Shown in pieces: positions 60,604 to 64,000 of a stretch of 64,000 bases of DNA. Position 1 is the stretch's first letter. Each line of letters begins with the position of its first letter. This DNA is from Rhizobacter koreensis (GTDB taxonomy: Bacteria; Pseudomonadota; Gammaproteobacteria; Burkholderiales; Burkholderiaceae_C). Where the stretch lies: assembly GCF_013366375.1 (NCBI RefSeq), contig NZ_JABWMJ010000013.1, positions 62,001 through 126,000 on the forward strand, written 5' to 3'. The notes below the pieces were generated by a model, which saw only the letters and a list, made by a program, of their open reading frames with translations, did not search any database and had not been told where the DNA came from. The position numbers and the translations under genes are program-made.

Positions 60604-61346
60604 GCCGGGCCATGCACATCGCAGTTCTCGACGACGAGGTCGAAATCTGCGTCCTGCTCGCCAACTATTTAGAACGGCACGGGTATCGGGTAACCCAGCT
60701 GCACAACGGACGGTCGTTGATGGAGTTGATGGCGATCGATCCGCCAGGGCTGGTACTGCTCGATCTCGGGTTACCCGGGGAAGACGGCTTGTCGATCGCA
60801 CGCCAGCTCCGCGAGCACTGGAAATGCGGGCTCGTGATCGTCACAGGGCGTGGCGATTCGGTCGACAAGATCGTCGGCCTCGAGGTTGGCGCCGACGACT
60901 ATGTCACCAAGCCCTTTGACCTCCGTGAGCTGCTGGCCCGCATCAAGGCCGTACTTCGGAGGACAAATCCTGACCCTGCGCTTGCGGCTGTGCTTGAGCC
61001 CAGCATCACAGCAACTGGAACGGCGCGCAGCAAGTTCCGCCTGGCCAATTGGGAGCTCGACATCCCCGCCCGTCGCCTGACAAACCCAGAAGGCCGCGAA
61101 GTATCGCTGACCGGCGGTGAGTTTGACCTCCTGTGCGCTTTTGCGCAGCACCCAGGCCGGGTGCTGACGCGCGACTTTCTCCTTGAGCAAACCCGAGGCC
61201 GCGAGGCCGGGCCGTTCGACCGCACGATCGATGTGCAGGTGGGCCGGCTACGCAAGAAACTGGAAAGCGATTCGGGGAACCCTCAAATTATCAAATCGGT
61301 GCGGGGCGCGGGCTATATCCTCGTGCCGCCCGTCACCTTTGACTGA
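60600..61346 (+). CDS. OmpR-family response regulator
   Basis: 248 residues (or 244 from the second Met). Receiver domain with acidic pocket in AVLDDEVEI, phosphoacceptor Asp55 in LVLLDLGLPGEDG, Thr in VIVTGRGDS, and Lys in YVTKPFDLRELLARI. The C-terminal winged helix includes VSLTGGEFDLLCAFAQHPGR, RTIDVQVGRLRKKLE and IKSVRGAGYIL. Its kinase partner is encoded 11 bases downstream. The target genes cannot be told from sequence. Confidence 0.93.
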   Translation: MSRAMHIAVLDDEVEICVLLANYLERHGYRVTQLHNGRSLMELMAIDPPGLVLLDLGLPGEDGLSIARQLREHWKCGLVIVTGRGDSVDKIVGLEVGADDYVTKPFDLRELLARIKAVLRRTNPDPALAAVLEPSITATGTARSKFRLANWELDIPARRLTNPEGREVSLTGGEFDLLCAFAQHPGRVLTRDFLLEQTRGREAGPFDRTIDVQVGRLRKKLESDSGNPQIIKSVRGAGYILVPPVTFD

Positions 61347-61357
61347 TCCGGCGCGTC

Positions 61358-63424
61358 ATGGCTCAAAACCTTTTCGGGCAGCTGCCCTCAGGCATCGACG
61401 AACCGACCGTCTTTCGCACGCTCTTCGCGGCCTATCCCGATGCCCTGATCGTCGCTGATGCTTCCGGAGCGATCGTGCTGGCCAATCCCTCAGCGGCAAA
61501 CCTGCTCGGCTACACGATCGAGGAGCTCGTGAGCTTGCATGTCGATGCACTGGTGCCGGACGGCATCCGCCCTCGCCACGCAGCTTACCGAGGCGCCTAT
61601 GGTCAAAGCCCCCGACCACGGCCGATGGGGACGCAGGAACTCGTCGCCAGGCGCTGTGACGGGTCGGAAGTGATGGTCGAGATCGCACTCAGCCCGCTGC
61701 AGAACCACGGCTTGCCGCTCGTTGTCGCGGCCATTCGCGACATTCGTGCATACCCGCGCGTCCAGCAGGCGCTGCGCCGCGCCCGCTACGCCGACCACCT
61801 CGCGCAACTCGGTCGGCTCGCCGTCGATACTCTGGATGCGCAAACGCTCTTGCAGCGGGTTCCAGAGATTGCCGCGGAGGCACTCGACGTCGAGATCGCC
61901 ATCGTGTTCGTGCTCGAGCCGAATCGGCTCGAGTTCCGGGTCGCAGGCAGCGTCGGCTGGGTCGGCATCGAACCCGCCGGACTGCGTGTGCCGAACCGGC
62001 CGGATACCCCGCCCGGCTATGTGCTGGAACAGTCAAAGCCCGTGATCGTGACGGACTATCCAAGCGAACATCGCTTCCTTGTCCCGTCCGCTTACCTCGA
62101 CGCCGGTCTAACAAGCGGTCTGGCCGTTCCTCTGACCGACCTAGGCCGCACGATCGGGGCGCTGACTGTGCGCACGCGAAAGACCAGGGTCTTCGGCGAC
62201 GACGAGGTCAGCTTTCTCGAGTCTCTGTCGAACCTGCTAGCGACGAGTTTGCAACGGGCCCAGGCCGACGAGGCGCTGAACCATGCTCAACGCTTGGAGA
62301 GCGTGGGCCAGCTGACCGGCGGCATCGCCCATGACTTCAACAATCTGCTGACTGTCATCAGCGGGAATCTGCAGGTGCTCGAAGAGCTTCCATCTCTAGC
62401 CGAGGATCCCTGGGGCCGGCATCTCGTTGATGCGGCGGCCCGGGCCACCCGGCGCGGCGCCGATCTGACGAGCAAGCTGCTGACGTTTTCGCGGCGACAG
62501 CTGTTGCAACCGAGCTCGATCGATGTCGGCGTACTGCTCAATTCGCTGGCCGACGTGCTCCGACGGACGCTTGACCAGCGCATTCGCATCGAAGTCGACG
62601 TGGCCCCATCGTGCCCGCCCGTACAGGCCGATCCGGCCCAGCTCGAGTCGGCGCTGCTCAACATTGCCATCAACGCCCGCGATGCGATGCCCGAAGGGGG
62701 CACCCTAAGATTTCAGGCCAGCCCATGCGGCGAGTTGCCGGGCACGATTCGTGACGGGCTCGAGGCTCCTAGCCGGCAAGAAGATGGGTATGTCGTCATT
62801 TCAATCATCGATACCGGCAGCGGTATGCCGGAAGAGGTGAAGGAACGAGCCTTCGAGCCGTTCTTCACGACCAAGGAGGCTGGTCGTGGCACGGGCCTCG
62901 GTCTAAGCACGGTATACGGCTTCGCCAAGCAATCGAAGGGTGCAGTCGCGATCGACAGCGCGCCGGGCAAAGGCACCACGTTCACCCTCTACGTTCCGCG
63001 GCCAAATCGGTCTGAGACGACCGTTACAGAAGCTGTACCCCCTGGTAAAGACGTGCCGAAAGGCCTTGAGGTGTTGCTGGTGGAAGACGACCTCGAGGTG
63101 CGCGCGGTGGTCCACACTTTTTTGGAGACGTTGCATTGCAAGGTGACAGTCGCGACCAGCGGCGAGCAGGCGTTGCTCGCGCTTCGCGCCGCAGGGCGCT
63201 TCGATCTCCTTCTCACAGACATCGCGCTCGGTGCCGGCATGCGCGGCACCGAGTTGGCGACGCAGGCGCAGAAACGCTTTCCGAGCATGGCGGTGTTGTT
63301 GATGTCAGGTTTCTCGTCCGAACTGCTCGACGCCGACTGTGACTCGCCGCGCAACTGGGAACTGCTGCGCAAGCCCTACAGCCGGGAGGAACTCGCTCAA
63401 GCCATAGCGCGCGTCATCGATTGA
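61358..63424 (+). CDS. Hybrid sensor histidine kinase (PAS-GAF-HisKA-HATPase-REC)
   Basis: 688 residues, no membrane segments, so a cytoplasmic sensor. PAS domain about 15-130 (ALIVADASGAIVLANPSAAN), GAF domain about 160-300, phosphoacceptor His325 in GGIAHDFNNLLTVISGN, ATP-binding boxes (LLNIAINARDAMPEGG, DTGSGMPEEV, GRGTGLGLSTVYGF), and a C-terminal receiver with Asp621 in LLLTDIALG. Both PAS and GAF could bind a small ligand or haem. Partner of the 60600 regulator. It ends ten bases before a convergent Crp/Fnr gene. Confidence 0.92.
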   Translation: MAQNLFGQLPSGIDEPTVFRTLFAAYPDALIVADASGAIVLANPSAANLLGYTIEELVSLHVDALVPDGIRPRHAAYRGAYGQSPRPRPMGTQELVARRCDGSEVMVEIALSPLQNHGLPLVVAAIRDIRAYPRVQQALRRARYADHLAQLGRLAVDTLDAQTLLQRVPEIAAEALDVEIAIVFVLEPNRLEFRVAGSVGWVGIEPAGLRVPNRPDTPPGYVLEQSKPVIVTDYPSEHRFLVPSAYLDAGLTSGLAVPLTDLGRTIGALTVRTRKTRVFGDDEVSFLESLSNLLATSLQRAQADEALNHAQRLESVGQLTGGIAHDFNNLLTVISGNLQVLEELPSLAEDPWGRHLVDAAARATRRGADLTSKLLTFSRRQLLQPSSIDVGVLLNSLADVLRRTLDQRIRIEVDVAPSCPPVQADPAQLESALLNIAINARDAMPEGGTLRFQASPCGELPGTIRDGLEAPSRQEDGYVVISIIDTGSGMPEEVKERAFEPFFTTKEAGRGTGLGLSTVYGFAKQSKGAVAIDSAPGKGTTFTLYVPRPNRSETTVTEAVPPGKDVPKGLEVLLVEDDLEVRAVVHTFLETLHCKVTVATSGEQALLALRAAGRFDLLLTDIALGAGMRGTELATQAQKRFPSMAVLLMSGFSSELLDADCDSPRNWELLRKPYSREELAQAIARVID

Positions 63425-63434
63425 GCCGGCCAGG

Positions 63435-64000
63435 CTACTGGAGCATCGGCACCGGCGTCAGACAGCGCTGAACGAACGCTGACAGCGCCTCCACATCGGG
63501 GATGCGCACATTGCGCCTGCCCTTCTCTGCGAAGGCGATGACTTTGTCCCGCGCGAGCTTCGACAGGGAACGGCTCACCGTCTCCAGTGTCATGCCGAGG
63601 TAGTTGCCTATCTCGGCGCGCGTCATGCGAAGCGTGATCTCGTCGGTACGCATGCCGCCGTCGGCCTGCGACTGCGCCCAGGAGCGCAGGAAGTCAGCTA
63701 CTCGCGCATCAGCAGGCAAGGTGCAGACCGACATCAGCGCGTCGCGATCACGACCGATCTCGCGGCTCATCGCTTCATGCAACAGCGCGAGAAGCGCGGG
63801 CTGCACAGCGCAGGCGACGAGCAGCGCGTCGTATCGGATCACCCAGACCTCACCGGTGTCGATGGCTACCGCGTCACATGAGTACCGGCCGTGAGCGATG
63901 CCGTCAAAGCCGAGCCAGTCGCCGCGGAAATTGAGGCCGACGACCTGCTGGCGGCCATCAACCGACAGATTCACAATCTTTACCAAGCCGGAATTCAGGA
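63435..64000 (-). CDS. Crp/Fnr-family regulator, N-terminus outside window
   Basis: The frame is open to the end of the window: LNSGLVKIVNLSVDGRQQVV continues a cyclic-nucleotide-type domain that starts beyond base 64000. Visible parts: FRGDWLGFDGIAHG, a dimerisation helix, and the Crp-type helix-turn-helix MTRAEIGNYLGMTLETVSRS then LSKLARDKVIAF. This resembles the Fnr/Anr branch of oxygen or nitrogen-oxide regulators, but the N-terminal Cys cannot be checked. Convergent with the sensor kinase gene. Confidence 0.88.
   Translation of the reverse strand, partial: LNSGLVKIVNLSVDGRQQVVGLNFRGDWLGFDGIAHGRYSCDAVAIDTGEVWVIRYDALLVACAVQPALLALLHEAMSREIGRDRDALMSVCTLPADARVADFLRSWAQSQADGGMRTDEITLRMTRAEIGNYLGMTLETVSRSLSKLARDKVIAFAEKGRRNVRIPDVEALSAFVQRCLTPVPMLQ

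Overview
The window is GC-rich (roughly two thirds G+C by eye) and reads as a metal and metalloid resistance island from a Gram-negative bacterium, most likely a betaproteobacterium of the order Burkholderiales. That assignment is inference from gene families (CopA/CopB, CusCBA, DUF411, DUF2946-like proteins, Acr3-type ars operon) and codon use. Nothing here decides between chromosome and plasmid. No rRNA, tRNA or CRISPR array was seen.

Layout. 1-1.9 kb: end of a copAB pair (window starts inside copA). 2.3-4.6 kb: a sugar dehydrogenase and a GH1 glycosidase, out of character for the island. 4.8-7.6 kb: a 936-residue fusion of an NAD(P)-epimerase-like domain, a heavy-metal-binding finger, SPW-type membrane repeats and a VKOR-like membrane domain. 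8-13 kb: small copper and redox genes (DUF305, CusF, DUF411, cytochrome c, small membrane proteins), several broken by one-base indels, plus a CusA relic. 13-20 kb: a cusCBAF efflux operon. 20.7-23.9 kb: eight tightly packed genes (PCuAC chaperone, lipoprotein, Met-rich protein, two membrane proteins, a beta-propeller, cytochrome c, DUF411), followed upstream by relics. 25.3-27.9 kb: arsR-arsH-arsC-acr3. 28-28.6 kb: chrA relic. 29.3-37.4 kb: a second RND operon with unusual His-rich partners. 38-46.4 kb: a scar zone with an Mrr-like endonuclease relic, a truncated IS66, two IS3-family elements and an HNH endonuclease cut by them. 46.7-48.3 kb: phospholipase D family protein. 48.4-53.1 kb: a copper operon (DUF2946-like, small protein, outer-membrane factor, multicopper oxidase, cupredoxin, CusF). 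53.2-56.6 kb: copA ATPase-cueR with divergent copZ. 56.7-59.3 kb: DUF305 membrane protein, an internally deleted IS66 remnant, and a decayed copy of a small Cys/His protein. 59.7-64 kb: small Cys/His protein, response regulator, hybrid histidine kinase, and a Crp/Fnr regulator running out of the window.

How it works together (inference from families): the P-type ATPase and CopZ handle cytoplasmic Cu(I) under CueR; CusCBA and the second RND complex export ions across both membranes; multicopper oxidases, cupredoxin, CusF, PCuAC, DUF305 and DUF411 proteins bind, oxidise or pass on periplasmic copper; the c-type cytochromes and VKOR/thioredoxin-like domains suggest a redox arm. A recurring theme is small secreted Cys/His proteins ending in an ERPP-type tail beside the metal units. 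Nearly all broken genes here differ from an intact reading by single bases in short homopolymers, so sequencing error must be excluded before calling them pseudogenes.
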